A stretch of 64,000 nt of DNA from Gammaproteobacteria bacterium (GCA_028824555.1 JAPPDJ010000143.1:18655-82654); one strand, 5' to 3'; counted from the stretch's first letter, positions 8,468 to 16,543 are shown. Translations and numbers: made by a program. Notes: generated by a model from the letters alone, not told the origin.

Positions 8468-9070
8468 CTATGCCGCAGAGGGCCTCTGGAACAAGTGCGG
8501 CAAGTAGCGGCGTGCCTTGGCAAGCAGTTCGTCTTCCTTGGTGCTGCGGCCCGGCTGGCGGGTGACGCGGTGGCTTAGCCAGTTCCACATGCGGGCGATG
8601 CCTGGGTCCGAGGCCGGCACGGCGTCGCGGCCTTCGAGGCCGAGGTGGGTGTTGACCCAGGCGGCAATCTGCACGGGAGTGCTGAGGTCCAGCACGGCTC
8701 TGCGGCGTCGGAAGCCTTGCCTCGCAGCGCCGCGATGGGCGTGGCCGTGGCGCTTCATCTGGCCAAGCAGGACGCGGGAGGCACGGGAGTCCTGCATCAG
8801 CGCGTCGAGGTCGCCGGTATGCCTCGCCAGCACTTCGCGCCACTCGTCGCTGCGCTCGGCCTTTTCCATCAGGGTGCCGATGGCATGAGCCGCTCGGTCG
8901 CGCTCGCGCATTCCGCCGTTCAGGGCGCGGTCAAAGATCTCGCGCCAAAGGCCGGGGTCGCGAACGTGGCTGCGGCACGGGCAGGCGTCACGGAGTGCCG
9001 CACAGCGAATGTCGTAGCCGGAATCGCCGAGCGCTTTCAGCAGGCGGTCGGCATCACGGGCCTTAGACAT
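8468..9070 (-). CDS. Uncharacterised helical (HEAT-repeat-like) protein
   Basis: 200 residues from ATG 9070 (MSKARDADRLLKALGDSGYD); the track start 9157 adds a cysteine-rich stretch that looks like untranslated leader. I do not recognise the family. The first half has short amphipathic helix pairs of HEAT style (YDIRCAALRDACPCRSHV, LWREIFDRALNGGMRERDRAAHAIGTLME), and the middle is rich in His/Arg (MKRHGHAHRGAARQGFRRRR). The C-terminus is basic. No signal peptide or membrane segment. It stands between the luciferase-like gene and the DUF2332 gene on the same strand but with gaps near 90 and 136 bases, so it may be its own unit. Confidence 0.6.
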   Translation of the reverse strand: MSKARDADRLLKALGDSGYDIRCAALRDACPCRSHVRDPGLWREIFDRALNGGMRERDRAAHAIGTLMEKAERSDEWREVLARHTGDLDALMQDSRASRVLLGQMKRHGHAHRGAARQGFRRRRAVLDLSTPVQIAAWVNTHLGLEGRDAVPASDPGIARMWNWLSHRVTRQPGRSTKEDELLAKARRYLPHLFQRPSAA

Positions 9071-9206
9071 ATGGGGATTCCCTACGCACAGAGGAAGAAA
9101 CCGTAACGCAATTTGGCAGTAGGTGCATCTTGGAACTGGACCCCCGGAGCACGTCAAAAAAAGTGTGACAAGCTTCGGTGCTCGGGGCTGAGCGGTGCGT
9201 CCCGAA

Positions 9207-10268
9207 TCAGGAAGCCGCCCATTCGAGCCACCAGCCGTGCGGCGAGGCCCTAGCCAGCAGTTCCGAGGGCGCTGCCGAGCCGTCGCGATAGCGGGTCAGC
9301 GTGAGTTCCATGATGTCGGCGCTCTCGCCCTCGAGCGCGACGCGCCAGACCTCCCGGCTTCGGCTGGCGTCGATGAGGACCGTTTCCATGCGCTCGCGCG
9401 CCGTACGCGGGAACTGGTAGAGGGCCACCGTCGTGTAGACGGTCAGGGCCTCGTCCTTGGGCGCCTCCGCGAGCAATTGCGGGAGGGTCTCCACGGCATC
9501 CCCCCCGAACAGCCGGACCGGGTGCGTGCGAAGTTCCTCGGCGGCGTCCACCAGGCGCTGGTGGCGCTCGACATGCTCCGGCCAGATAAGCGCCCGCAGC
9601 CACAGCAGAGCCTCCGGGTCGAGCGCGTCGATCGGGTCGAGGTCCACTCCGACGCGCCCGCCGACCGCGATGTGCCGCTTGAGCTCGGGCAGCCCGTCGC
9701 CGCGGAGTTCAGCCTCGAGCTGGACGACTGCACCAGCATCGCCCCAACGGAGGACTTCGCGGCCGCCGTGCGTGTAACGGATGCCGTACCGATCGAAGTT
9801 CAGGTTGAGGCCCGCGCTTGCCCCGAGGTCGATCAGGTGCAGCGGACGCCCCTGCGCCTCCCTGGATACCACGGAGAACGCCGGGACGAGGCACGTGCAT
9901 CGGCGTACGACGTTCGTCTGCGTGCGACGCGTGCGCACCAGTTCGGCAACCTCGCCGGCATGCGTGCGGCAGAAGTCGCGGAAGTCCGCCGCGGCCGGCG
10001 CCATCGGTCGGGGCTTGCCGGACACGATCGGATAGTGTGCGGCGAGAGGATGCGTAACACCGCGCAGCAGCAGGTACTGCGCGGCGCCGAACAGCATGTT
10101 CGGAGGCGGTTGATGCGGTCGCGTTTGCGCGGCGAGCGCCAGCAGGTCGGGGCTCTCGGACACCGCGTACGCGAGTTCAGCGTAGAGCGGCGATGCCAGC
10201 TCCATGGCCTCTACGCGCCCGAAGCGATGGAAGAGTGCGCGCAGGCGCTCGGGGCTTCGCGCGGTCAA
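9207..10268 (-). CDS. DUF2332 family protein (class I methyltransferase-like)
   Basis: 353 residues if started at TTG 10268 (LTARSPERLRALFHRF); the ORF track extends to 10418 but the first 50 residues are antisense-looking and overlap a small ORF. Family segments: ASPLYAELAYAVSESPDLL, PPPNMLFGAAQYLLL, FRDFCRTHAGEVAELVRTRRTQTNVVRR, then a Rossmann-like stretch LIDLGASAGLNLNFDRY that resembles a SAM-binding loop, and VYTTVALYQFPRTARERM. DUF2332 proteins have no established reaction. The TTG start overlaps the stop of the 47-codon ORF upstream by TTGA, so translation may be coupled. Confidence 0.8.
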   Translation of the reverse strand: MTARSPERLRALFHRFGRVEAMELASPLYAELAYAVSESPDLLALAAQTRPHQPPPNMLFGAAQYLLLRGVTHPLAAHYPIVSGKPRPMAPAAADFRDFCRTHAGEVAELVRTRRTQTNVVRRCTCLVPAFSVVSREAQGRPLHLIDLGASAGLNLNFDRYGIRYTHGGREVLRWGDAGAVVQLEAELRGDGLPELKRHIAVGGRVGVDLDPIDALDPEALLWLRALIWPEHVERHQRLVDAAEELRTHPVRLFGGDAVETLPQLLAEAPKDEALTVYTTVALYQFPRTARERMETVLIDASRSREVWRVALEGESADIMELTLTRYRDGSAAPSELLARASPHGWWLEWAAS

Positions 10269-10408
10269 AACAACGCCACGGGATTGACGGCGTTCGGGAT
10301 GGCGTCCGAGATACCGTCGGAGCCAAGCACCGCCAGCCAGCGCTCGCGCAGCCCCTTCACGTCGGCGGGCACGGCCAGGGACCAGTCTTTCTCGAGCTGC
10401 AGCGCCAT
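10265..10408 (-). CDS. Small ORF (47 aa) coupled to the DUF2332 gene
   Basis: Too short for the ORF track. ATG 10408 to TGA 10265 encodes MALQLEKDWSLAVPADVKGL...NAVNPVALF, a balanced composition with no repeat character. The stop overlaps the TTG start of the DUF2332 gene (TTGA). No known domain is recognised. It may be a true small protein, or the 5' part of the DUF2332 gene displaced by a frameshift. Both readings are open; coding potential looks better than the overlapping frame of the long ORF. Confidence 0.45.
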   Translation of the reverse strand: MALQLEKDWSLAVPADVKGLRERWLAVLGSDGISDAIPNAVNPVALF

Positions 10409-10504
10409 GACGGTTCACCCCGTGTTTCGCGGGATGCTATCCCACGCCCGTGGGGATCCTCGGCTCAAGCACCTCGGAGCGGCCCACCCCCCAACCGAAG
10501 CGGC

Positions 10505-10510
10505 GATAAT
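10505..10510 (+). promoter_or_regulatory. Possible -10 box giving a near-leaderless transcript
   Basis: GATAAT only 6 bases upstream of the ATG at 10517, with no Shine-Dalgarno between them. If used, transcription would begin at or near the start codon. No clear -35 is present. Confidence 0.25.
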
Positions 10511-10516
10511 GCCGAC

Positions 10517-11182
10517 ATGAACGCGCCTTCACATCCGGATGCGGCGGCTCGGCCCGCCAACGAGCAATCCCCCAGCCTCGCGAAGGCCGCCACCGTCACC
10601 GTTCTCGCCTTTGCCGGCGGCTTCGTCATCATGTCGCTCGAACTGCTCGGCGGCCGGATGTTGGCACCGTGGTTCGGCAGCAGCATCTATGTTTGGGGCA
10701 GCATCATCACCGTTTTCATGCTGGCGCTCGCGCTCGGCTACTTGGTGGGCGGGCGGCTTTCCCTGCACGGGCCAACGCTAACCCGGTTCGCCGTCATCTT
10801 CCTCGGCGCTGGCTGCATTCTCGGACCGCTAGCGCTTGCCGCCGAACCCATCACCACGTGGGTTTTCGACCGCATCCACGACCCGCGCTACGGCAGCCTC
10901 GTGGCAGCTCTCGCGCTCTTCGTGGCACCGACGGTGGTTCTCGGCATGATCTCGCCGTATTCCGTGAGCCTTTTGGTGCGGGTGCGGGAAGAGTCCGGCA
11001 AGGTCGCCGGCACGCTCTACTTCGTCTCCACCATCGGCAGCGCGTTGGGCACGCTGGCGACGAGTTTCTATTTCGTGCTCTGGTTCGAGGTGAACAACAT
11101 CATCATCACGCTCTCGGCCACGCTGCTTGCGTTGGGAGTCGCTGCAGTGGCGCTCGATCGGGTGAGCGTGCATGGGCGCTGA
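10517..11182 (+). CDS. Membrane domain of a spermidine-synthase-like fused transporter protein
   Basis: 221 residues from ATG 10517 (MNAPSHPDAAARPANEQS). About six hydrophobic helices, with the family segment SLELLGGRMLAPWFGSSIYVWGSIITVFMLALALGYLVGGRLS that opens fused MFS/spermidine-synthase proteins, then VVLGMISPYSVSLLVR and AGTLYFVSTIGSALGTLATSFY. In most bacteria this membrane half is fused to a spermidine-synthase-like domain. Here the soluble half is a separate gene starting 11 bases before this stop, so the two are translationally coupled and probably form one complex. True polyamine synthesis is doubtful for this family. Confidence 0.85.
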   Translation: MNAPSHPDAAARPANEQSPSLAKAATVTVLAFAGGFVIMSLELLGGRMLAPWFGSSIYVWGSIITVFMLALALGYLVGGRLSLHGPTLTRFAVIFLGAGCILGPLALAAEPITTWVFDRIHDPRYGSLVAALALFVAPTVVLGMISPYSVSLLVRVREESGKVAGTLYFVSTIGSALGTLATSFYFVLWFEVNNIIITLSATLLALGVAAVALDRVSVHGR

Positions 11183-12203
11183 CGCGTCGATGGCGCAGAA
11201 GACTCGTAGCCGTATATGCGAGCGAACGCGAGCACGAAGGCCAACAGTTCGCGCGAGCGAACCGCCGACGCGCGCTTCAGGGCGCGCTAGCGCCGCGTTG
11301 CGGTGGAGCCTAGCGTCGCTCCTGCTGCCACTCTTCTTCGCAGCATCTCCTGCCGCCGGGGCGTGGGGCGCCGAGGTGATCCACCGCGAGCAGTCGCTCT
11401 ATCAGACCATCCTCGTCGTCCGCCGGGGCGATCTGCTGTGCCTGCAGTTCAGCACCCGGCAAGAACGGCGCAACCAATCCTGCCGCGACGAGACGGACCC
11501 GAGCCGCCTAGTGTTCGGCTACACCCGCATGATGCTGGCCGCATTGCTGCTGAACCCAGAGCCGGAACGCATCTTCATGGCTGGCCTCGGTGGCGGCTCG
11601 CTGGTGGTGGCGCTGACCGACCTGCTGCCCGAAGCCACCATCGACGTGGTGGAGATTGATCCCGCCGTGGTGGACGTCGCGCGCCGCTTCTTCGAATTTG
11701 AGCCGGGCTCGCGCACAAGGGTGATTGTTCGCGACGCCAGGGTGTTCGCCAAGCGGGCGCTCCGGGAGGGTGCCAGCTACGATCTCATCCTCCTCGACGC
11801 CTACGGTGGCGACTACATTCCGGAGCACCTGATGACCGCCGAGTTCTTGGAGGAAGTCGGGGAGCTTCTCGCGCCCGGTGGCGTGGTGGTGGCCAACACC
11901 TTCGCCCACAGCCAACTCTACGACCACGAGAGCGTCACCTACCGCCAGGTGTTCGGGCCTTTCTACAACCTCAAGCGCAACGACAGCGACAACCGCATTG
12001 TCCTCGCGATGAACGATTCGCTGCCGCCCAAGGAACTGCTCACGAGCAACGCCAACCGCTGGCGGGGCGCAATGCGGCCGCTCGGAGTCCCGGTTGCCTC
12101 CTATCCGAGAGCCCTGACGACCCGCATCGACTGGGACCGGGACAAGCGGGCCCTGACGGACCAGTACTCGCCGGCAAACCTGCTGCGGGAAAGGCCGCGG
12201 TGA
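11172..12203 (+). CDS. Spermidine-synthase-like aminopropyltransferase domain protein, N-terminus altered by repeat
   Basis: 343 residues from ATG 11172, or 337 from ATG 11190. Residues 13-41 (SRICERTRARRPTVRASEPPTRASGRAS) are encoded by palindromic element copy B. A hydrophobic segment then follows (LRWSLASLLLPLFFAASPAAGAWG), which could be a signal or an anchor. The catalytic fold has IFMAGLGGGSLVVALTDLLP (SAM-like loop), IDVVEIDPAVVDVARRFF, YDLILLDAYGGDYIPEHLMTAEFL (the Asp region of SpeE) and LLAPGGVVVANTF. The GGGDGG hallmark of genuine SpeE is degenerate, so the reaction is uncertain. Works with the membrane partner just upstream. The repeat insertion may have caused or followed the split from a fused ancestor. 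Confidence 0.82.
   Translation: MGADASMAQKTRSRICERTRARRPTVRASEPPTRASGRASAALRWSLASLLLPLFFAASPAAGAWGAEVIHREQSLYQTILVVRRGDLLCLQFSTRQERRNQSCRDETDPSRLVFGYTRMMLAALLLNPEPERIFMAGLGGGSLVVALTDLLPEATIDVVEIDPAVVDVARRFFEFEPGSRTRVIVRDARVFAKRALREGASYDLILLDAYGGDYIPEHLMTAEFLEEVGELLAPGGVVVANTFAHSQLYDHESVTYRQVFGPFYNLKRNDSDNRIVLAMNDSLPPKELLTSNANRWRGAMRPLGVPVASYPRALTTRIDWDRDKRALTDQYSPANLLRERPR
11206..11292 (+). repeat. Dispersed palindromic element, copy B (inside coding sequence)
   Basis: GTAGCCGTATATGCGAGC start, core CAGTTCGCGCGAGCGAAC, then CCGACGCGCGCTTCAGGGCGCG. It lies entirely within the second spermidine-synthase-like gene and keeps its frame open. Confidence 0.85.
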
Positions 12204-12256
12204 GAGGTGGTCGTGGCGCCGCCATCCAGGCGGGCCGCAAGCCCCTCGCTGCACTT

Positions 12257-12306
12257 CCAGGTAAGTCGGACTTTGCCGCGCCGGCGGTGAAGCGCGACTT
12301 ACCTGG
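12257..12306. repeat. 12-bp inverted repeat between convergent genes
   Basis: CCAGGTAAGTCG and CGACTTACCTGG, perfect 12-bp arms separated by 26 bases, directly next to palindromic element copy C. The site lies between the converging spermidine-synthase-like and MtrB-like genes, so it could act as a two-way terminator, though no T-tract is present. Confidence 0.55.
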
Positions 12307-12391
12307 TAGCCGTAGCTGCGAGCGAACGCGAGCACGAAGGCCAGCAGTTCGCGCCAGCGAACTGCCGACGCGCCCTACAGGGCGCGCTACC
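12306..12391 (+). repeat. Dispersed palindromic element, copy C
   Basis: GTAGCCGTAGCTGCGAGC, core GCAGTTCGCGCCAGCGAACTGC, then CCGACGCGCCCTACAGGGCGCG. Its right end carries the TAG stop codon of the MtrB-like gene on the minus strand. The small plus-strand ORF 12200-12547 of the track is just this element read through (RASELPTRPTGRAT). Confidence 0.88.
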
Positions 12392-14522
12392 ACCGCGCCT
12401 CCACCAGCAACCCCACCACCCGGTTCGAATAGCGCGGCATCGCACGGCCAGTCGTCAGGACGTTGCGAATCGTGTCCATCGCCACGCCATCGAACGCCCA
12501 ATCGGCACTTCGGTAGCGTTCGCCGTAGTGGCGCAAGGCCAACGTGACTCGGTCGCTGTAGCGGTATCGAACCGTGATGTCGAGAGAAGATTGTTCGGAG
12601 ACGAGAGCCGGGAAGATGGAGGCCGCCGCCGGCGTCTCGGCCAACGAACGGGTGGTCCGGTACACGCCTTCCCCGGAAGAGCGTACGTATGCGAAGGAAA
12701 GGTGCAGCCGGTCGTTTGCGAGCAGACTGGATTCGAGTGTGACGCCGTGGGCAGCCACGACGTCGCGGCTGGTGGACCACCAATCCGCCACACCAAACGC
12801 CCCGCTTCCCGCACTCGAAAAAGCGGCTCGCTGCCCGTCGTAGAAACCGGACAGAGTGGCCTTCATCCCGAACGCATAGCTGAAGTCCACGCCCCAGCCT
12901 CGGTCTTCGTCGTGGAGGCGGCCCAAGGCCGAGTCGGGGTAGTCGTTCCTGCGCCGGTCGGCATAGAGGCCGAGCGACAAGCCGGAAGCGCCCACGTCAC
13001 CATGCAGCCGCGCCTTCCACCCGCGCTGCTCCCGTTCGGCTTGGTGGAACCGCCGCGTAAGCGGGTTGTTGGTGCCGCGCGCTTCGAATGCCGCTGCCCG
13101 ACGCTCCCCTCGCGAGGCCTTGAGGGTCGCCCCCAAGCTGCGCCAGCGGGCAGCGGCTTCGAGCCAAAGCCCCGCCTCCTCGTTTCGAACCACCTCTGGC
13201 CGCGAACCCGACGAAACCTGTCGGCCGAGGGCAGCCTTCGATGCGCCCGCCGCCAGTCGCACGCCACGCGGCAGCCGATAGCGCAGGCGTAACTCCGTGC
13301 GGTGGCGGTCGAAGCCATGCGCGCGGTTGGTGCGCGCCGGCATCGCCACCAAGTCGCCGAGCACCGGTGTCCAGGTTCGAAGTGGCGTCCGGTTGTTTCG
13401 CTGCAATCGACGATGCGACACATCGAGTCGCAGTCGCCCGGTGACGCGGCTCACAGCCCGCACCGATCCCGCAAAGCCATGAATGTGGCCTTCGAGACTC
13501 GGCGCCGGAGGCGGGAATCCAGCAAGGGCATCCCCCGCGGCCCCGGAGACGAACGCCTCGTCCTGGTGCCCTCGCGACCACGACAGCCGGCTGTGGATGC
13601 TGGTGCGACCCAAGGTGGAACGTGCGGTCCACGACAGTGTGCGCAGCGCGTTGCTCGGTGCGAGGGATTTGCGGCCCATGGGCACGGGACCGGGATATGC
13701 ACTCTCCCACGCCAGCGCCGGCGTGGTGTTGGCGAAGCGCGCTTCGCGCGCTTCGACGGCGAGCAGCCAGGGGCGCGCTCGAAAGCTGGCGCGCACGCCA
13801 AACGCTTCCGTCCGGTAATCCACGGGCTTGGGCAAGATTGCCGCTTGGTAGAGGAAGTCCGCCCCCGTTTCCTCCGTGCCACGCTTGGTCTCGCGCAGGT
13901 AGTCGGTGTGCAGTCGCCAACCCGGGCTCGGCTCAAAACGCCAAGCCGCGCCGACGCGACGCCGATGGGTAGCGAAGCGAAAGGACCGCGCCGAGTTCAG
14001 ATCGGCCATGGCGGCGGTGTCGTAGGCCTTGGTCCAATCTGCCGGCAGCGACAGCGAGCCACCGTCGGCCCTGACATAGGGCGTGCGCCCATCGACCGCA
14101 ACGTTGCGCGGCGTCTCCCGCCACTGCAACGTCGTCGTGCCGGCACTCGGATGGGCGAACAGCACACGAAGTTGCCGGGCATCCAGCCCCAGATCGGCAC
14201 CTTCGACAGTCGCCATGCGACCATCCTCGCCGCTGTAGCGAACGTTGACGGCGACATCCGCATGATTGCCGTCGCGGTCCAGTCCGTTGTCCCGCCCGAA
14301 CCGAGGCTCTGCCTCTGCCACCGCCAACACGCCGGCCGCGACGCTCCCTTCACGACGAAACGCGTCGTCGAACGGGCAAAGCCGACATCGCCATCGGTCC
14401 GTGCGTGCCTTGGTGTAGTCGGCCGTGAGTGGCTCCCCAGACGCCGCCACTCCCGACTCGGCCACAGCAAACAAAAGGGCTGCGACGCACCAGTTCCCAA
14501 GCGGGCACCGCCTCGCGTTCAT
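12387..14522 (-). CDS. MtrB/PioB-family outer membrane beta-barrel porin
   Basis: 711 residues from ATG 14522 (MNARRCPLGNWCVAALLFAV), which overlaps the stop of the decaheme cytochrome gene by 4 bases. A signal peptide is followed by an N-terminal CxxC pair (CRLC, residues 46-49), a hallmark of MtrB-like proteins, then FDDAFRREGSVAAGVLAVAEAEPRFGRDNGLDRDG. The remainder is alternating aromatic/polar beta strands ending in LLVEARW with a terminal aromatic residue, as expected for an outer-membrane barrel. In Shewanella and Rhodopseudomonas the barrel sheaths a decaheme cytochrome (MtrA/PioA) and lets electrons cross the outer membrane. The stop codon lies in a repeat element. Confidence 0.85.
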   Translation of the reverse strand: MNARRCPLGNWCVAALLFAVAESGVAASGEPLTADYTKARTDRWRCRLCPFDDAFRREGSVAAGVLAVAEAEPRFGRDNGLDRDGNHADVAVNVRYSGEDGRMATVEGADLGLDARQLRVLFAHPSAGTTTLQWRETPRNVAVDGRTPYVRADGGSLSLPADWTKAYDTAAMADLNSARSFRFATHRRRVGAAWRFEPSPGWRLHTDYLRETKRGTEETGADFLYQAAILPKPVDYRTEAFGVRASFRARPWLLAVEAREARFANTTPALAWESAYPGPVPMGRKSLAPSNALRTLSWTARSTLGRTSIHSRLSWSRGHQDEAFVSGAAGDALAGFPPPAPSLEGHIHGFAGSVRAVSRVTGRLRLDVSHRRLQRNNRTPLRTWTPVLGDLVAMPARTNRAHGFDRHRTELRLRYRLPRGVRLAAGASKAALGRQVSSGSRPEVVRNEEAGLWLEAAARWRSLGATLKASRGERRAAAFEARGTNNPLTRRFHQAEREQRGWKARLHGDVGASGLSLGLYADRRRNDYPDSALGRLHDEDRGWGVDFSYAFGMKATLSGFYDGQRAAFSSAGSGAFGVADWWSTSRDVVAAHGVTLESSLLANDRLHLSFAYVRSSGEGVYRTTRSLAETPAAASIFPALVSEQSSLDITVRYRYSDRVTLALRHYGERYRSADWAFDGVAMDTIRNVLTTGRAMPRYSNRVVGLLVEARW

Positions 14523-15523
14523 CGCCGCAACCACGCACCCGATGGATGGTTCGAGCCATGCACCTCTGAATGGCAGTTCAGGCAAGCGTTGGCAAGCACG
14601 AACTCCGACGCCGCTCCCGGCGGCAGTTGATCCGCCATCTGCGCCAAGCTGCGGTGACCTGCCGACGAATGGCATTCCTGACAGAGCTGGGGTGCCCGCC
14701 GCGTGAGCAACGCCGGCTGGTTCGAGCCGTGCGGCACGTGGCATGTAAGGCAGTCCTCGGCGGCTGGAGGATGCTCCCAAAGGAATGGCCCCCGCTTCTC
14801 GGCATGGCAGGAAAGGCAGGCCTCGTTCACCCCGTCATGCCGGGCCAACGCCTCCCCTACCCCGCCGTGCGGGTCGTGGCAGTCTCGGCAGACGAGCTGT
14901 CCCTGCCGCAGCGGATGCGACGAGCGCTTCAGCGCGTCCGCGAGCACGCTGCCGTGGCAGGCACCACACATTTGCCCTTGCATGTCCGGCACTCGCACCG
15001 GGTCCGTGTTGGCATGAAGTCGGTGGCAGTCTGCACACGCAAGTTCAGCCTCCTCGTGGGCACTGCCCAGCCAATGGGCACGCTCGTAGGTCTCGTGGCA
15101 GGCAAGACAAAGCGCATTCTGCAACGCCGGCGTCGCATTGCCGCGCTGCCCGAAGTTCAGCATCGGCTCGCGGCGAGCGCCGTCCGGCAGCATCCGGCGG
15201 TCGTGCTCCCCGGCCGGCCCGTGGCACGACTCGCACTGCAAGCCGCCCGGCGGGGTCGCAGCATCCACCGCAAATGGCGACCCCGCAATGGCTGGGTGTC
15301 CGTGCACGGTGGCGAACAGTTCCAAGGTGGGAAACGGTTCCTCCTCGTCGTGACAGCCGAGGCAGCCATCCGCACCGCGACGGGAGTAGTCGCCATTCGC
15401 GAGCTTCTGCGCGAGTTCCTCATGAGCATGGGTCCGATCGGGCTGGCCGCTAGGCGTAACCGCTAGAAACGCCACGGCGGTCGCAAGAACGGCCCGCAGC
15501 GAAGCGCCATCGCTCAAGCGCAA
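14519..15523 (-). CDS. DmsE/MtrA-type decaheme c-type cytochrome
   Basis: About 334 residues from TTG 15523 (LRLSDGASLRAVLATAVAFLAV), giving a Sec signal; the track start 15832 would run into the divergent gene. Exactly ten CXXCH motifs can be counted (CLGCH, CESCH, CLACH, CADCH, CGACH, CRDCH, CLSCH, CLTCH, CQECH, CLNCH), the count and spacing of the MtrA/DmsE/PioA group. Expected to be periplasmic and plugged into the MtrB-like barrel encoded 4 bases downstream, moving electrons between the periplasm and the cell exterior. No surface MtrC/OmcA-like cytochrome or DMSO reductase is in the window. Start codon uncertain (TTG 15523 or 15517). Confidence 0.88.
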   Translation of the reverse strand: MRLSDGASLRAVLATAVAFLAVTPSGQPDRTHAHEELAQKLANGDYSRRGADGCLGCHDEEEPFPTLELFATVHGHPAIAGSPFAVDAATPPGGLQCESCHGPAGEHDRRMLPDGARREPMLNFGQRGNATPALQNALCLACHETYERAHWLGSAHEEAELACADCHRLHANTDPVRVPDMQGQMCGACHGSVLADALKRSSHPLRQGQLVCRDCHDPHGGVGEALARHDGVNEACLSCHAEKRGPFLWEHPPAAEDCLTCHVPHGSNQPALLTRRAPQLCQECHSSAGHRSLAQMADQLPPGAASEFVLANACLNCHSEVHGSNHPSGAWLRR

Positions 15524-15578
15524 ACCCCACCGCGAACCCCATTTTTGGCGGCCTTGCCCAACGCGGCTATCCCGGTGA

Positions 15579-16265
15579 ATGATGAACCCTCCACACCATC
15601 TGCTCACGCTTCGCGCACCACGCCACACAGTGTCAACAACACCGGACAGCCGCACAAGCGTAGCCGCACGACGGGCGTCGCTCTGCATTTGCATTGCACT
15701 CGCCGTCCCCGCCGCCGCCCAGTTGGATGGAGCCGACCTCGCGAGCGCCTGCGACGACTGCCACGGCACCGGCGGCCGCAGCGAGAAGCCCGACATCCCC
15801 TCCATTGCCGGCTTCTCGGAGTTCGCCATCATGGACCTGATGCAAACCTACCGCGACGGCCTGCGCGAAGGTCGGCGCACGGAGCGCGCCGACGGCACCG
15901 AGACCGACATGGTGGAAGTGAGTCGGGCCATCACCGACGAAGAGCTAGAAGCCGTGGCGCTGCACTACGCCGGCAAGACCTGGATGCCGCACGCCCAGCC
16001 CTTCGACTCCCGACGCGCCCAGCGCGGCGAGGCCGTGCACAGGGTCAAGTGCGCCAAATGCCACATCGAGGGCGGTAGCATCCCCGAAGCAGACCTCGCC
16101 ATCCTCGCCGGCCAATGGCGCGATTACCTGACCTCCCAGTTCCAGGCCTTCGACGACAAAACTCGTCGCATGGTCCCCAAAATGGAAAGCAAGTACGAAT
16201 CACTGTCGGACGCCGACAAGCAGGCGCTGGTCGAGTTCTACGTCAGCGCCGGCGGACAGCCATAG
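15579..16265 (+). CDS. Diheme cytochrome c (c4-like)
   Basis: Up to 228 residues. The likely signal (RRASLCICIALAVPAAAQ) begins near residue 31, so the real start may be the in-frame GTG near residue 18. Two CXXCH sites (CDDCH, CAKCH) head two related domains; conserved features include PSIAGFSEFAIMDLMQTYRDG in domain 1 and LAGQWRDYLTSQFQAFDDKTRRM in domain 2, typical of periplasmic cytochrome c4 carriers. It is transcribed divergently from the decaheme-porin operon with only about 56 bases between starts. A role as periplasmic carrier feeding or draining the outer-membrane conduit is inferred from this. Confidence 0.85.
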   Translation: MMNPPHHLLTLRAPRHTVSTTPDSRTSVAARRASLCICIALAVPAAAQLDGADLASACDDCHGTGGRSEKPDIPSIAGFSEFAIMDLMQTYRDGLREGRRTERADGTETDMVEVSRAITDEELEAVALHYAGKTWMPHAQPFDSRRAQRGEAVHRVKCAKCHIEGGSIPEADLAILAGQWRDYLTSQFQAFDDKTRRMVPKMESKYESLSDADKQALVEFYVSAGGQP

Positions 16266-16321
16266 CCCGGACTATCGCCTCCGCAACCCCGAGCATGATC
16301 CCGTCGATCCCCAACGAGCCC

Positions 16322-16386
16322 CCCCTCCGAAAGGCGAGGACGCCTTTCGACTCCCCCGCGAGGGGGGAGTGATAGGAAAGCGCTCG
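16322..16386. repeat. Second repeat family: CTCCCCC palindrome, copy 1
   Basis: CCGAAAGGCGAGGACGCCTTTCG hairpin followed by ACTCCCCCGCGAGGGGGGAGT, a perfect short palindrome, then GATAGGAA. The same arrangement appears twice at the right end of the window (63845 and, inverted, 63947). In the 296-base gap between the diheme cytochrome and ggt no gene is visible; short track ORFs here are translations of this repeat. Confidence 0.75.
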
Positions 16387-16509
16387 CGAGCACCGCCTGG
16401 TCGAACGGCGAGTGGGAAGCGAACTGCCAGACCAGCCCTTAGCTGGCACCACAAGAGCCGTTGCCTTCGGACAACGCCTCCTGCCCCAGCCCAAGCCGAC
16501 CTATCATCC

Positions 16510-16543
16510 TGTCGAGCTTCGCCGAGGGCGGCGAAGCTCGACA
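16510..16543 (+). promoter_or_regulatory. Perfect 14-bp hairpin in the leader of ggt
   Basis: TGTCGAGCTTCGCC - GAGGGC - GGCGAAGCTCGACA: 14-bp arms with a 6-base loop, ending 18 bases before the ATG and just ahead of the AGGAGCC ribosome binding site. It could control transcript stability or translation of the gamma-glutamyltransferase gene, or be one more mobile palindrome. Confidence 0.55.

Noticed and set aside
9195-10520. 441-codon plus-strand ORF opposite the DUF2332 gene
   Set aside because: Mirror frame of a supported gene. Its translation is Arg/Gln-rich, typical of a shadow.
12200-12547. 115-codon plus ORF with RASELPTRPTGRAT
   Set aside because: It is the translation of palindromic element copy C and the antisense of the MtrB-like gene end.
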